Of a stretch of DNA of 64,000 nt, positions 32,616-43,860 are shown piece after piece. Each line of letters opens with the position of its first letter. The stretch's first letter is position 1. The DNA comes from Euptelea pleiosperma (taxonomy: Eukaryota; Streptophyta; Magnoliopsida; Ranunculales; Eupteleaceae). The stretch spans positions 18,974,248 through 19,038,247 of the forward strand of contig CM068551.1 of NCBI GenBank assembly GCA_035048495.1, given 5' to 3'. The notes beneath the pieces are model-generated. The model was not told where the DNA came from. It ran no database searches and saw only the letters and a list, made by a program, of their open reading frames with translations. The translations under genes were made by a program, and so were the position numbers.

Positions 32616-33006
32616 GTAGGGGTGTCAATTTGAACCCATTTAACGGAAATCAAATAGGAACTGGAACTGAAAACACTAGTTCCGGTTCCACATTTGGGAA
32701 CCTAGAACCTAAAAAGAACCTGAACCAGATCCGAACTGAAAATAACAGTTCCGTTTCTGGGTAGTTTGATATTGGAACTGAACTGATAGGAACTGGAATC
32801 GATATATAAATATAGAATTAAAATTGTAATATTATCAAGATTGGAACTAATATATCCGAAACCGGAATTGAAACCGACTGGAACCAAATAATCAGTTCCG
32901 GTTCTGGATTCATCATTTTGAGAACCGGAACCAATAAGAAATGTCAATATTGGTTCTGGTGCTGGGTACCTCAGGAACCAAACCAGAACCAACCCGTTGA
33001 ACCTCT
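32616..33006. mobile_element. AACCGGTTC-type element starting GGGGTGTCAAT
   Basis: It begins GGGGTGTCAATTTGAACCC. It is filled with GGAACTGGAACTG, TTCCGGTTCC and AGAACCGGAACC words and ends near CCGTTGAACCTC. The same type lies at 51150-51945, where the far end AATTTGACACCCC complements the start. Confidence 0.55.
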
Positions 33007-33384
33007 GGGGGGCTGTCTATAATTAATCCTATGTTATATTTCCTTTCTATCGAGTAAAAAAGAATAATTATTGTAGAAAAAGTATAAAAATAAATAAAAT
33101 AAATAATTTTTGAATGTCCTTGTCCAACAAGTATAACCCACCTTGTCTACTTAATTATTTAGTGGGCCTTAAATATTCCAGGCCAATCCAATGGGCCATT
33201 ATATGGCCCAATACCAACTTTATGATGACCCATGTCTAACAGCGCCCATCGCTCCGGGCCAACCCATTAACACTGCTACTTTTTGGGAACTTTCTTCTTT
33301 TTTAAAACTTTAATTACTAGGGTCGGCGGCACCTGCCTTGCACGTGAGTGATTATTGGGGTTTCATCAACATTAAGGACGGACC

Positions 33385-33665
33385 ATAGTATGAGCCACGT
33401 TGCACACTCTTAGATACTACTGACCCTTATATACCAAAAGTCAACCTGATTAGTAACCTCTATCCGTTAGATTAGAGTGTCGTTTCCATGGTTTATTTTT
33501 AATCATAGAGTTCGAGCATTATTAGGGGTACTCAGATCCAAAGCTTAGAAATCACTAATCAGGACGATTTTTAGTATGTAAGTCTATCTAGGAATAGGCC
33601 AAACACCCATATGGTCAGTAGTCTCTAAGAGTTTGCCACTTGGCTGATACTGTTGTCCCTCATCA
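33385..33665. mobile_element. G-box foldback element (family F1)
   Basis: Inverted halves with ATGAGCCACGTTGCACACTC at the left and GTTTGCCACTTGGCTGATAC at the right. Both ends carry mutated versions of the CCACGTGGC core. Confidence 0.6.
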
Positions 33666-33748
33666 ACATTGACGATGGACCTCCCTCATCATAGTTTTGC
33701 TATTTAGGTGAGTGTCCAAGGCCTGCGCCATCGTGGCCTTATAATAGT

Positions 33749-33749
<1 letters not shown>

Positions 33750-33786
<37 letters not shown>
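33750..33786. repeat. (AGAT)n microsatellite
   Basis: About nine perfect AGAT units. Confidence 0.9.
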
Positions 33787-36118
33787 GATGGCTGGAATCA
33801 CATAACCGCTCGTACGTAACGACTGGATCCAATTTTTACTATTTATAATACGAAAATCTATGGTGTATACATTGGCAGCGGTCAGCATAATCGTAATCTG
33901 ATCGTGATCAGACAGTGATTAAAGAATGGGTTTACTACTACATACCATCAGGCTCCACAGCCTGATTCATGTCTCATTGTGATTAGATGGTGATCAGGGT
34001 GTGTCGGCAACAGATTTTTTGTTTTGTAATACTAATAATAAAAAAAAGATAGAATAACCATGGTCAGTCCTTTTTCATCCATATGATTAGGTAATTCTCA
34101 CAAAAACAACTATGATAAAAAGATAGACAAAAACAGTGAAAACACTATAGAATGTGATCAACACCACTTTAATGATCACACTACTAGGACCCACAAATCT
34201 TTTTGGAAATTAAACATGGGCCCCATGCTGCTTGTAAGCTTTGCAACAGAATGTTCATCAAAAATCCAAAAAAAATAAAAAAAAAAGGAGACATTCAAGA
34301 ACCTGTTTTCTACAGGAAACCATCTACCCTTTGTGCAATTAGAATAATTTAAGGTCAAGATCTTTGTGTCCAAAAAGGTGGCCAAGTTCAGTTAACCAGT
34401 TTAAATTTGACGCAATTTACACATTGAAACCCTATTATTTTGGTCCTTAATTTGAGAGAAACTCCAAGGTCTGGCTCTGATAGACCGTAAAAATCGCATA
34501 TCATAACGGGAGGTGAGATCAAGCAATCAGTAGGTTCCATCAAGAACGTTGAAAAGAATGTCAATTACAACCCCATCTGATCGGCCGATCATTTTGACCT
34601 GATCTGTTTAGTGGGACCCATCAAATGTTTGTTCATAATCGATTTGCTTATCCGATCGGGCGATCATTTTGACCTGATCTGTTTATGGGACCCATCAATG
34701 TTTGATTTCAAACCAGTTTACTTATAGCAGTTGGATACCTTAGAGTTTTACTATATATGAGAATATAACCGAAACCTGTCTTCACATAATCCATTTTGTC
34801 TTGTTCTCTTGGGCTGTTACAATCTTTGTAAGTCAAGCCCATGAAGATAAACTAGGGCTCCTGGACCACATATTTAAAATACTAAACAACAATTAATGGA
34901 TAGACGACATCTTGTCTTCTTGTGCTGAGATGATTGTTGAAAGGGGTAGGAGGTTAGTGGGCCTAAATATTTGTAATTATTGTTCTTTCTACCAATTTAG
35001 CCCACTAGAACCCCATTATGCTTTTTACAGAAATTTTTTTTTAATTAATTAAATAATTTTAATTTCTTTCAGAAAAAATTTCCCTAAATTATGATTCAGA
35101 GGATGGGAAGGAGTTGATTTACCTTGCTTGTGCTGAACCCTTGTTAAGTTTGCGGGTTATACGTGAATTTTTATTTTTATTTTCGAGAAAATGTATTAAA
35201 CGGAGTATAATTCAAAATACAATAGTGTTTGCAATTTTGTTTTGAACTTTTTTTTTTTTTTTTTCCCTTGGGATAATTTTATTCTTTGAAGGAAAAAAAA
35301 AACCTATATTTACTTGATCAAACTACCCAAAACACTAGAAAATAGATGCTAATTACCCTTTAGACGTGTCGGAGTACTCACAAAATTTCAAAGAAAAAAC
35401 GTGTTTAACACGAATATATCACTCGACATATTTTTTGTCGTCTCAATTTTTATTTGAACGACTTTTTATTTTATTTTTATCGTATCGAACTTTATCCGTA
35501 GTTCTGAATTCTTGCCATACAAAACTTATCAACAGGGTGGTGATGAACACGTAACGTTTCTGATAATCAAAACGGGATGTGATGAACACATACAACATTC
35601 TGGCATTGCTCACCGGAATTTTTGACTGCTGAATAGGATCTGACAGAAGGGAATGTGGATTTCTTCTGAGGAGAACCCCACAGGTTGGCCATTGCCACCA
35701 CCCAACTACAAGTATGCTACATGTACAAGCGGTCCTTATTATTCAAATCAAGAAATTTTATATTTTTTAGAAAAAAAAAAGAAAAAAGAAAAAAAAAAGT
35801 GATATTGTTTCTAGATTTTACAACTAGATTATAATAATTTGAGACCTACATGATAATGCTAACTTTAATATATATCCTCCATCTTTTCATCTTTAAAAAA
35901 GAAACAAAATGATGTAAGAATCTAAAATGGGATCCCTACCATTACATCCCTGCAATCTTAAAAGAGAAAAAAATTACAAATGAGCAGAAGAGTTACTCCC
36001 ATGGATAAAAAAAACAAAGAAATTAAGAAAGAACAAAAGAAACTGAGAAAAAAGAAGAGGAATGGGAGGAAAGAACATGAAAAATAAGCTAATAAACATG
36101 AAAAATGGTTATATTGAT
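33787..36118. other. Downstream region of the ERF1-like gene, no gene seen
   Basis: AT-rich with several A or T runs. A local direct duplication of about 55-65 bp (GGCGATCATTTTGACCTGATC versus the same with one change) occurs at 34578-34640 and 34654-34705. No other structure is recognised. Confidence 0.5.
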
Positions 36119-36793
36119 TCACCAAGAACTAGTAATACCACTGGTACTCTCAGATGAACTTAGGAGCTCCTCTAAGTAATCAGCCCCCAAGTCCTCCAAT
36201 TCCACTACATTCTCAGTCCTAACATCTCTCCCTTTGTTTTTCTTACTCACAGATTTTCTCTTCATGGAGTGTGTCTTCTTCAGAGCCACCACAGGTGAAC
36301 AACCATCTTCACAACCATACTTCATGTCTCGAAGCGACTCCCGGACATGTTCGACTGGAAAATTTAGGACAGCCATCGATCCCCGCATCGAAAACGCAGC
36401 TTGATCATAAGCCAAAGCAGCTGCCTCGGCACTATCGAATGTCCCGAGCCAAACTCGTACACCATGCCTAGTAGAATCCCTTATCTCCGCCGCGAATTTC
36501 CCCCAAGGCCGCCTTCGAACGCCTCTGAAGGACTTCTCCTTCGTCTTCGATTCTTCTTTCTTCTTGGAACTAACTTCTTCATCCTTAATTCGAGTGGCGA
36601 AAAGGGTATCCGATGCTGCTTTCGCGGCGTCCGTTAGAACTTCTAAGAGAAGCATCTCTCCTGAGTCGTTTTCGTTGAAGGGAAGGGATTCTTCATTGAA
36701 AACAAACCCGTTCCACGAGAATGAATCCGGCGATCCCAACGATGATTCCGGCGAGAATTGGGAATGTTGGAATTGAAATAAAGAAGAATCCAT
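36119..36793 (-). CDS. AP2/ERF transcription factor, group IX (ERF1/ERF15-like)
   Basis: The gene is intronless and encodes 224 residues. One AP2 domain spans about 89-147 ([20 protein letters not shown] to AVLNFP). It has the A and D of ERF-type domains (AAEIRD), which favour GCC-box binding. The C-terminus has an EDLL-type acidic activation motif at about 197-211 ([15 protein letters not shown]), typical of group IXc. The N-terminus has a serine-rich segment followed by a [11 protein letters not shown] acidic-hydrophobic stretch. Group IXc members act in the nucleus downstream of ethylene and jasmonate in defence. A TATATATA lies at 36890-36897, 97 bases before the ATG, and a CACGTG lies about 245 bases upstream. 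A second group-IXc gene lies 18 kb away in divergent orientation. The product is clear; the exact orthologue (ERF1, ERF15 or related) is less so. Confidence 0.92.
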   Translation of the reverse strand: MDSSLFQFQHSQFSPESSLGSPDSFSWNGFVFNEESLPFNENDSGEMLLLEVLTDAAKAASDTLFATRIKDEEVSSKKKEESKTKEKSFRGVRRRPWGKFAAEIRDSTRHGVRVWLGTFDSAEAAALAYDQAAFSMRGSMAVLNFPVEHVRESLRDMKYGCEDGCSPVVALKKTHSMKRKSVSKKNKGRDVRTENVVELEDLGADYLEELLSSSESTSGITSSW

Positions 36794-36889
36794 ATCTGAA
36801 TTTGTGGTCTGATGCCCTGAAATTTTCCTCTCTTTTCTTCTCTATGTTCTTAGTAGTCCATGGTCTTTTGAAAATATTTGAAGCCCACC

Positions 36890-36897
36890 TATATATA
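36890..36897 (-). promoter_or_regulatory. TATA box of the ERF1-like gene
   Basis: TATATATA on the minus strand, placed for a leader of roughly 60-70 bases. Confidence 0.6.
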
Positions 36898-37037
36898 CCA
36901 AAGAGAAGGGAGGATTTGAAGTAAAAAATTAAAAATATGAAGGAAAGAGTGAAAGTTGAGAACATTTGCCAAGGTGGATGGTTTTTGTCAGCATTGAATT
37001 ATTCGTGTGGTCCTAGTGGGACCCTAGAGGATTATTG

Positions 37038-37057
37038 CACGTGGATCAAATGACGTC
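37038..37057. promoter_or_regulatory. G-box and TGACGTC motif upstream of the ERF1-like gene
   Basis: CACGTG at 37038-37043 is followed by TGACGTC at 37051-37057. G-boxes bind bHLH and bZIP factors such as MYC2, and TGACG binds TGA factors; both would fit hormone control, which is inference. Confidence 0.35.
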
Positions 37058-37265
37058 TGGCGGGCGGTGATATATATTTCGGTGACATCAGCATGTGATC
37101 TCATTTGCGGGTCCTACTTTTTTTTGGCCTGTCCGGGAGGTGCAAGTGGCAGATTGTTTGAGTTCTGCCTCAAGAATTGGGACAACTCCACTTGGTCAGG
37201 GCTCGTGATCTTCTCAACTTGGCTTGGCTGCTGGCTCCAATATTTCAGGGGCCGTTTGTAGGAAC

Positions 37266-37849
37266 CAAGGTTTAAAAGGGGCACGGTATAACGGACTGGG
37301 GCCGTTAACATTACAACGGCCGAATTGTGACGTTCAGGGAAAAAATGGAAAATAACAGAAATAACGGCCTTTTTTCACAAAATTTTTCAGAAAATAATGG
37401 TAAGTGTTATTTTTTTGGCATTTTAACGGTCTATAACATAATGGGAGAGGTCTGAATCCATTATAACGGACGTTATTTTTGTTATAACGGCCATTTTTAA
37501 ACCATGGTTTAAAAATGGCCACTGTAACGAAAATAACGGCCGTTATAACGGATTCGGACCTCTCCTGCTACGTTATGTACCATTATAAAACTCTAAAAAT
37601 AAGGCCGTTATTTTCTGTTTTTTTCCATTATAACAATAATAACAACCGTTATTTTCTGAAAATTTTTGTGAAAAAGGCCGTTATTTTTTGTTTTTGAAAA
37701 TTTGAATTTCAGCACCATTTTCCCATTATTTTCTGTTTATTTCATTTGTTTTCCCGTTATTTTCTGTTTTTGCCTGTTATAATTCATTATAACGCCCGTT
37801 ATAACGGAAAAACGGCAACGGCCCCCTTTAAACTTTGTTTTAAACCATG
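37266..37849. mobile_element. Head-to-head dimer of CGTTATAACG-type elements
   Basis: It begins CAAGGTTTAAAAGGG and ends TTTTAAACCATG. The flanks are GTAGGAAC (37258-37265) and GAAGGAAC (37850-37857), an 8-bp duplication with one mismatch. A 32-bp perfect palindrome at 37489-37520, centred on AAACCATGGTTT, joins two inverted copies. Confidence 0.7.
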
Positions 37850-38285
37850 GAAGGAACCACAAAACGTGGATGGCGCTAGTTTTTGTTGCGCCAACTGCAT
37901 TTTGTGATTCTTAACAGTGTTTGAATAGTGCCCTTTTGCACCCCTAAAGTTGAGCTATCGTCAAAATCACAAACATAGTTGGTTCATTCCAAATGGTCCT
38001 GATACAGCCCCCTAAGCCCTAGAAATCCTTCGAAGTCCTCGTGACTGGAGAAATGATTGAAATTTGAAAGCCCTCCGAAAGAGAAAAAGATGAGTTTGAT
38101 TGAGACCATTCTTTAAAGTAGAGGGTAATGAATAGGGTATCTTTGAAATTCCAAGGGCTACATTTGGAAGGTTTTGGAGTTTCTTCTTACTACTTGAAAC
38201 GACAGTTATAACAGCATAGTATTTTGTAAAATAACGGTCATGGTCGCCTACCAATAAGCCAATGTAACATGTGCTTTTTAAATAA
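37850..38285. other. Intergenic, no gene seen
   Basis: Only a short unsupported ORF is present (38012-38392 on the minus strand). The right part already contains Helitron-derived sequence. Confidence 0.4.
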
Positions 38286-38448
38286 TTAGTAGGTGGCACG
38301 TGCCCCAGGCACTCTCTGACAAAGCGTTTGCCAAAATCAGGTGTGAGTGGCTTAGATCCACCATCCATTCGGGGTGATAAGATCTCGGCCATCCTTTGTG
38401 AAACCGATAAGAGGAGGAATAAGTGGCTTCTCTATTTTGTTATATAGA
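38286..38448 (-). mobile_element. Short Helitron, reverse orientation
   Basis: On the minus strand it starts TCTATATAACAAAATAG. It ends with a GTGCC...GGCAC hairpin followed by CACCTACTAAT, i.e. a TC start, a terminal hairpin and a CTRR end. A second reversed copy abuts it: its 3' end GGCACCCACTAG lies directly before this TC start. Confidence 0.65.
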
Positions 38449-39009
38449 CTAGTGGGTGCCCCGTGCCATTGGCACTCTTGACAAAGAATTTGCCAAAATC
38501 AGGTGAGTGGCGGAGAACATCCTCTCAAAAAAAAAAAAAAACATCAGCCATTGATTCATCTTCTATGTGGGTACGCCAAAATAGTTATCCCCTAATTCTG
38601 ACCCATATATTAATATATTAAATATGGGTTGGGATTTGGGGACAACAATTTCATACAACATTTTTGACAATAATTTTGGTGTACCCACATGGAAGATCAA
38701 TCAATAGCTGATTTTAGGTGAGGATGATATCCTCACCATATAGATCACCCCTACAAAAAATCAGCACATTCTGAAATTTCTAACCCCATCAAATGTGGTT
38801 TTCAAGTTAATGATAAAAATAGACGGTCCATAATTATTCAACTTGTAAACCGGTCTACAAATATCGAAATGATTTGAATTTTGTGAGGATGATCTCCTCA
38901 CCATAGAGACCATCCTCGCCAAAATTCATCCCATTCCAAAACTTCTAATTTATATATTGGCCGCGAAAACTTTTTGTTGTCAAAAATGTTGTCCCCCGAT
39001 CCAAACCCA
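38449..39009. repeat. Reversed Helitron end and two foldback segments
   Basis: CTAGTGGGTGCCCCGTGCC at 38449 is a reversed Helitron 3' end. About 38540-38740 (CTATGTGGGTACGCCAAAAT facing AATTTTGGTGTACCCACATGG-type arm) and 38735-38935 (GAGGATGATATCCTCACC facing GAGGATGATCTCCTCACC) are inverted-repeat blocks. No coding sequence is seen. Confidence 0.5.
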
Positions 39010-40567
39010 TCTATATAACAAAACAGGGAAGTTGTCTCCCCACTTATACCCCCTCTTATCTATTTAGACAAAGAAGGGCCAAGATCTTATCCCCTAAATA
39101 GATGGTGGATCTCAGCCATTCACACAATTTTGACAAACGCTTTGTTGGAGAGTGCCGTGGGCACGGGCCACCCACTATCTATATAACAAGTGACAATGGT
39201 TGTCTTATACCCCTCTTATCTTATATGGCTTCAATAATGAGTGGCTGAGATCCACTATGCTTCATATTGATGGCTGAGATTAACTCCCACTCGATTTTGA
39301 CAAACACTTTGTCGGAAAGTACTGCGGGCACAGGCCACCCACAAATATAATAAGACAACTCAGTTGTATTCTCTTATCTTACCCATCCATCTAATGTGGA
39401 CGGTTAGATAAAGAGTGGTTGAGATCAAATCCATCGATCTAAAGTGGACAGTTAGATTTCAGCCACTCAATCCGCATCATTTGACCTCAATTTATTCAAA
39501 ATTTAAAATTCGACACCGTTATTTTTTGTTATTTCTGTTATTTTCCCATTTCTCCCTTTGTACTTTACAATTCGTTATAACAACCGTTATAATAGAAAAA
39601 ATAGTAACGCCCCAGTCCGTTATACCGTTTTAGTGCCGAAGGCACCCAATTTTTGCAAACGCTTTTGTCGGAGAGTGCTATGGGCACGGGCCATTTACTA
39701 GTCTATATAACAAAACAGGGAAGTTGTCTCCCCACTTATACCCCCTCTTATCTATTTCGACAAAAGATGGCCAAGATCTCTTCCCCCAAATGACGGTGGA
39801 TCTCAGCCACTCACACCTGATTTTGGCAAATGCTTTGACGGAGTGCCGAGGGCACGGGCCACCCACAATAAATATAACAAGTGATGACTGTGATTTGCTT
39901 ATACCCCCTCTTATCTTATATGGCTTCAATAATGAATGGCTGAGATCCACTCCACTATGCTTCATATCGATGGCTGAGATTAACTCCCACTCGATTTTGA
40001 CAAACACTTTGACGGAAAGTGCCGCGGGCACGGGCCACCCACCCATGCATATAACAAGACAGCTCAGTTATATTCTCTTATCTTATCTATCCATCTAATC
40101 TGGACGATTAGATAAAGAGTGGTTGAAATCAAATCCATCGATCTAATATAGACGGTTAGATTTTTTCAGCTACTCAATCAACCTAATTTGACCTCAATTC
40201 ATTCAAATTTTGAATTTCAACACCGTTATTTTTTGTTATTTCTGTTATTTCCCCATTTCTCCCTCTGTACTTTACAATCCGTTATAATGGAGAAAACGGT
40301 AACGCCCCAGTTCGTTATACCATTTTAGTGCCGAAGGCACCCAATTTTTGCAAATGCTTTTGTCGGAGAGTGCCGGGACACGGGCCATTTACTATTCTAT
40401 ATAACAAAACAATTTAGTTGTCTCCCTACTTATACCTCCTCTTATAAGCACCAACAAAGAAGGGCCAAGATCTAATCCTCCCCCAAATGGACGGTGGATC
40501 TCCGCCAGTCACCTGATTTGGGCAAATTCTTTGTCGAGGAGTGCCGATGGCACGGGGCACCCACTAG
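39010..40567 (+). mobile_element. Head-to-tail tandem Helitron array with 692-694-bp higher-order unit
   Basis: Starts of the form TCTATATAAC lie at 39010, 39702 and 40396. Between them are further internal junctions where a terminal hairpin (GTGCCG..GGGCACGGGCCACCCAC) is directly followed by TATAACAAG. Each 690-bp unit consists of three short Helitron-like copies (about 165, 170 and 345 bp), the last with a captured CGTTATAACG fragment. The array ends at CCCACTAG (40564-40567). It is non-autonomous, with no Rep/helicase. Confidence 0.7.
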
Positions 40568-40952
40568 TTAAATATAAAAGAAGCCTTATATGGAGATTTC
40601 ACTTTAGACCTCAACTTGCATCGAGAGGGCCCTACAAAAGGGGTCCACATTTTGCCATTTCACCCTCTCTATGTGTGGCCAATCTACGACCTATAGCCCT
40701 AAACCAAGTTGCGAAAGGATGTGTGGTGGAAGGTGGTTGTTATGAAATTTGGGAGTCCACCTTCCTCCGGGCTGGTCGTTGCAATGCTTCTTGACCACAT
40801 ATTTTAATACTTTTAGAGACAGGTTTAGGGTACGTGTCATATAAAGGGGAGCGTGGAAATCAATGAGTAGAAAAACTCGACTGCGAAATCATTTTCGAGA
40901 ACATTATTTTGATAAAAAATGATATAAGCTCACTCTCAAGAATAATTTTTTT
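40568..40952. other. Intergenic, no gene seen
   Basis: An 87-codon ORF (40531-40794) begins in Helitron sequence and lacks any domain; it is not supported. Confidence 0.4.
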
Positions 40953-41225
40953 ATGACGGACCACAATATGCGCTAGACCATTGACCGTATGGATGTTTGG
41001 TCAAAGCCTAGATGGACCTACATACCAAAACACTGATTGATTAGTGATTTTTAGCCTTTGGATTGGAGATGCATAAATAATGATCGAATCCCACGGTTAA
41101 AAATAAACCCATCAAAAAGACTTCAAGCCAACGGTCAGAAATTATTAATCAGGCTAATTTTTGGGACACACATCCATACAGTCATTGATCTCTAAGAGTG
41201 CGCCACGTAACTCATCTTTATCCGT
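40953..41225. mobile_element. G-box foldback element (family F1)
   Basis: Inverted halves: GACGGACCACAATATGCGC at the left and GTGCGCCACGTAACTCATC at the right, with GACCGTATGGATGTTTGG facing CATCCATACAGTCA. Confidence 0.6.
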
Positions 41226-41367
41226 CATCAACGGTTGATGATGAGAGCTCCATCATCAAAGATGCACTCTAAACGTAAATACAAAACTTTCTTCGCTTGT
41301 TTTTACCAATGTTTACAAACCTTAAACCTTAAACCTTAAACCTTTTCACATCATGGCAGTTGTAAAA

Positions 41368-41742
41368 GGGATCGCGATATAGCAAGGTAGACCTGACACC
41401 AAAGGCGTCATATATAGCAATTTTGGTTCCTCACAGCTGCCTTCTGAGCCCACTAACCTCTTGGTAGACGTGCATACAAAATAATAATCCTGTTTGATGA
41501 CTTACAACCGTTGGATTTAGTATACAGAAAAGAGTTGAATCCAACTGCGAGAATCACGCCTTGAAAAGTACTAAAATATAATGATTAAACTCACCAATCA
41601 GAGTTAGTTTTTGGTGTGTATATTTCCCAAGGGATGGCCTAAACATCCATGCAATGTATGGGCCCAGATGGCAGCGATGAGTAACGAAAATCTCTAAACC
41701 TGATGTCTTTGGCGTCAGGTCTACCTTGTTACATATTTTTCC
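41368..41742. mobile_element. F2 foldback element, diverged copy
   Basis: It begins GGGATCGCGATATAGCAAGG and ends CCTTGTTACATATTTTTCC. The flanks are TTGTAAAA and TCGTAAAA, an imperfect duplication. The arms carry AGACCTGACACCAAAGG facing CTTTGGCGTCAGGTCT. Confidence 0.65.
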
Positions 41743-42114
41743 TCGTAAAAACTTAAACAGACTGTTTGAAGCCGTTTTAAAGCCGGCTCGTTAAGTGCCG
41801 TTAGTCGCTGGTCGACAGAGCTATCCAGAGACATCTACCTCACGTGAAGGTGGGTCCTACCCTCCAGCACCAACGAAGTCAGGAAACGTCGCTGTATTTG
41901 ACCGGGTGTTAAGGGGTGATTCGGAGTACATAGTCGTTTCATAGATTATCTGCTTTAAAAGCCTGATGGTGGATCCCACCATCTAATGTACATAGATTAT
42001 CTACTTTAATGACGGGTCGGTCCCACCTTCAAATGTACAGTTAGCCCTCGTTGCTGTCGTGAGATTACGGCACTCCACTCTCCATTAATATAATCCGCTA
42101 ACCATATTATTTAA

Positions 42115-42516
42115 GGAAAGAGATGTAACAAGGTATGCCTGAAACTGTTCATTCGGGGAAGCGGCATTTTTGGTAGTCACCGCTGCCATCTGGCCCACTG
42201 ACCGTTTGGATGTTTATCTCACCCCTTGGTGGATATACATACCAAAAATCACCTTGATTGGTAATCTATAACCATTAGATTTTAACACTTTTTAGCACCA
42301 TTTAAGGCGTTCTTATAGCCGTTGAATACAACCATCTTTTGAGTACTAAAACCAACGGCTAAAAATCATTAAACAAGCTGATTTTTTGTATGAATGCCTA
42401 TTAAAGGTTGGGCTAAACATCCATGCAGTCCACTGCCCAGATGGCAGTGGTGACTACCAAAAATGCCGCTTCCGCAAATGAAAAGATCTCAGGTATACCT
42501 TGTTACATCACGACCC
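42115..42516. mobile_element. F2 foldback element with 9-bp target duplication
   Basis: The ends are GGAAAGAGATGTAACAAGG and CCTTGTTACATCACGACCC. ATTATTTAA is repeated exactly at 42106-42114 and 42517-42525. The arms of about 180 bp are inverted copies (GCGGCATTTTTGGTAGTCAC facing GTGACTACCAAAAATGCC). It is non-coding. The 9-bp duplication is the Mutator size. Confidence 0.85.
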
Positions 42517-42673
42517 ATTATTTAATCCTAAAGACCCTTTTGTTTGGCTAAGCCTAATGTTAGACATAATTAAAGTGTATGGTAGTAACAACTACCACGT
42601 GTGCCTATAAAAATAGGAGGTCTCCTGGACTGGCGCTCCAAACGTCTTCTCTACACGGGCGCCGGGTGAAACT

Positions 42674-42952
42674 TTGATGACAGCACGCAATATGAGACAC
42701 GTGGCACACTCTTAGAGGACTCTGACCGTATGGATGTTTGGCAAATCCCTAGGTAGACCTACAAACCAAAAGTCAGTTTGATTATTGATTTCTAGGCGTT
42801 GGATTGGAGTTATTTTCGTAGGTTGATTTTAACCGTGGGAATTTGAGCATTATTGACCATTATTTGGTTTAGATGTCCACCTAAGGATTCGGTCAGAGTC
42901 CTCTAAGAGTGTGCCATGTGGCTCATATTGTGCACTGTCATCACTGGATGGC
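42674..42952. mobile_element. G-box foldback element (family F1)
   Basis: The outer arms GATGACAGCACGCAATATGAG and CTCATATTGTGCACTGTCATC are complementary. Inside are ACACGTGGCACACTCTTAGAG and CTCTAAGAGTGTGCCATGTGG. Confidence 0.7.
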
Positions 42953-43098
42953 ATACCCCAACACATGGCGGAATTACCTTCCTTGTGGGCTTGAACCCTC
43001 AAGAGGAGGGGTACACACAAGGTTGGATGTGCTTGTATTTTTTATTTTATTTATTTATTTATTTTGTGATCAAGCATATCTTTATTTGGGAAAAAAAT

Positions 43099-43390
43099 CA
43101 TGGATTAAAAAATGGCCGTTATAATGAAAATAATGCCGTTATAACAGATTCGGACCTCCCCCATTACGTTATGTACTGTTAAAACATTTTAAAATTAAAC
43201 GGCCGTTATTTCCGTTTTTGAAAATATCAAATATCAAAATTTGAATTTCAGCACCATTTTTTTCTACTTTTACATGTTATTTTCTGTTTTAGCCCTTGAG
43301 CATTACAATTCGTTATAAAGGCCGTTATAACGGAAATACAGTAACGCCCCCAGTCCGTCACACCGTTATAGCTGCCACTTTTAAACCTTG
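43099..43390. mobile_element. CGTTATAACG-type element
   Basis: It begins CATGGATTAAAAAATGGCCG and ends TTTTAAACCTTG, with CGTTATAACAG, GGTCCGAATCC-complement and CGTTATAACGG words inside. The flanks AAAAAAAT / GAAAAAAC are A-rich and not decisive as a duplication. Confidence 0.6.
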
Positions 43391-43529
43391 GAAAAAACTC
43401 ACAAACAAAAAATAGCCCTCATGAGTGATTTTGTATTATTTGTTGAGGTGTTACTTGGTGCACTTGAGATCTGTCGTTATTAATGGACTTTACCCTTGTA
43501 CATATCAATATAAAAAATTTAGATGTAGA

Positions 43530-43860
43530 GGTCTCCCGATGCAGTAGACGCAGAGGACTCTTGCGACCTATGTAGTTTTTATTTTTGGGCCCACTGACCA
43601 CATATGGATGTTGAGTCCACCAACAATCAGCTTGATTGTTGATCTCTAACCATTGGAATTTGTACCCAAAAAAACTTGAATCCAACAGCTAGAGTCAATC
43701 CTAAAAAAGTACTAAAATCCATGGCTAAAAATAACCAATCAAGCTAATTTTTAGTATGTATAACCACCAAATTGTGCGCTAAACATCCATGCCGTTAATA
43801 AACCTAAAACAATGCGCTACGTATGGCCATGAGAGTCCTCTGCATCGACTACATCCAAAG
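43530..43860. repeat. Foldback element with CAGAGGACTC arms
   Basis: GATGCAGTAGACGCAGAGGACTC faces GAGTCCTCTGCATCGACTAC (key parts CAGAGGACTC and GAGTCCTCTG). The inner parts are F1-like (ATATGGATGTTGAG, CATCCATGCCG). It is related to 46900-47480. Confidence 0.5.

Noticed and set aside
33750..33786. CRISPR-like or functional repeat array
   Set aside because: Simple AGAT microsatellite; no spacer structure anywhere in the window supports CRISPR.
41316..41345. Telomere-like (AAACCTT)n
   Set aside because: Only about three units, and the unit is AAACCTT, not the plant AAACCCT; chance or short slippage is enough.
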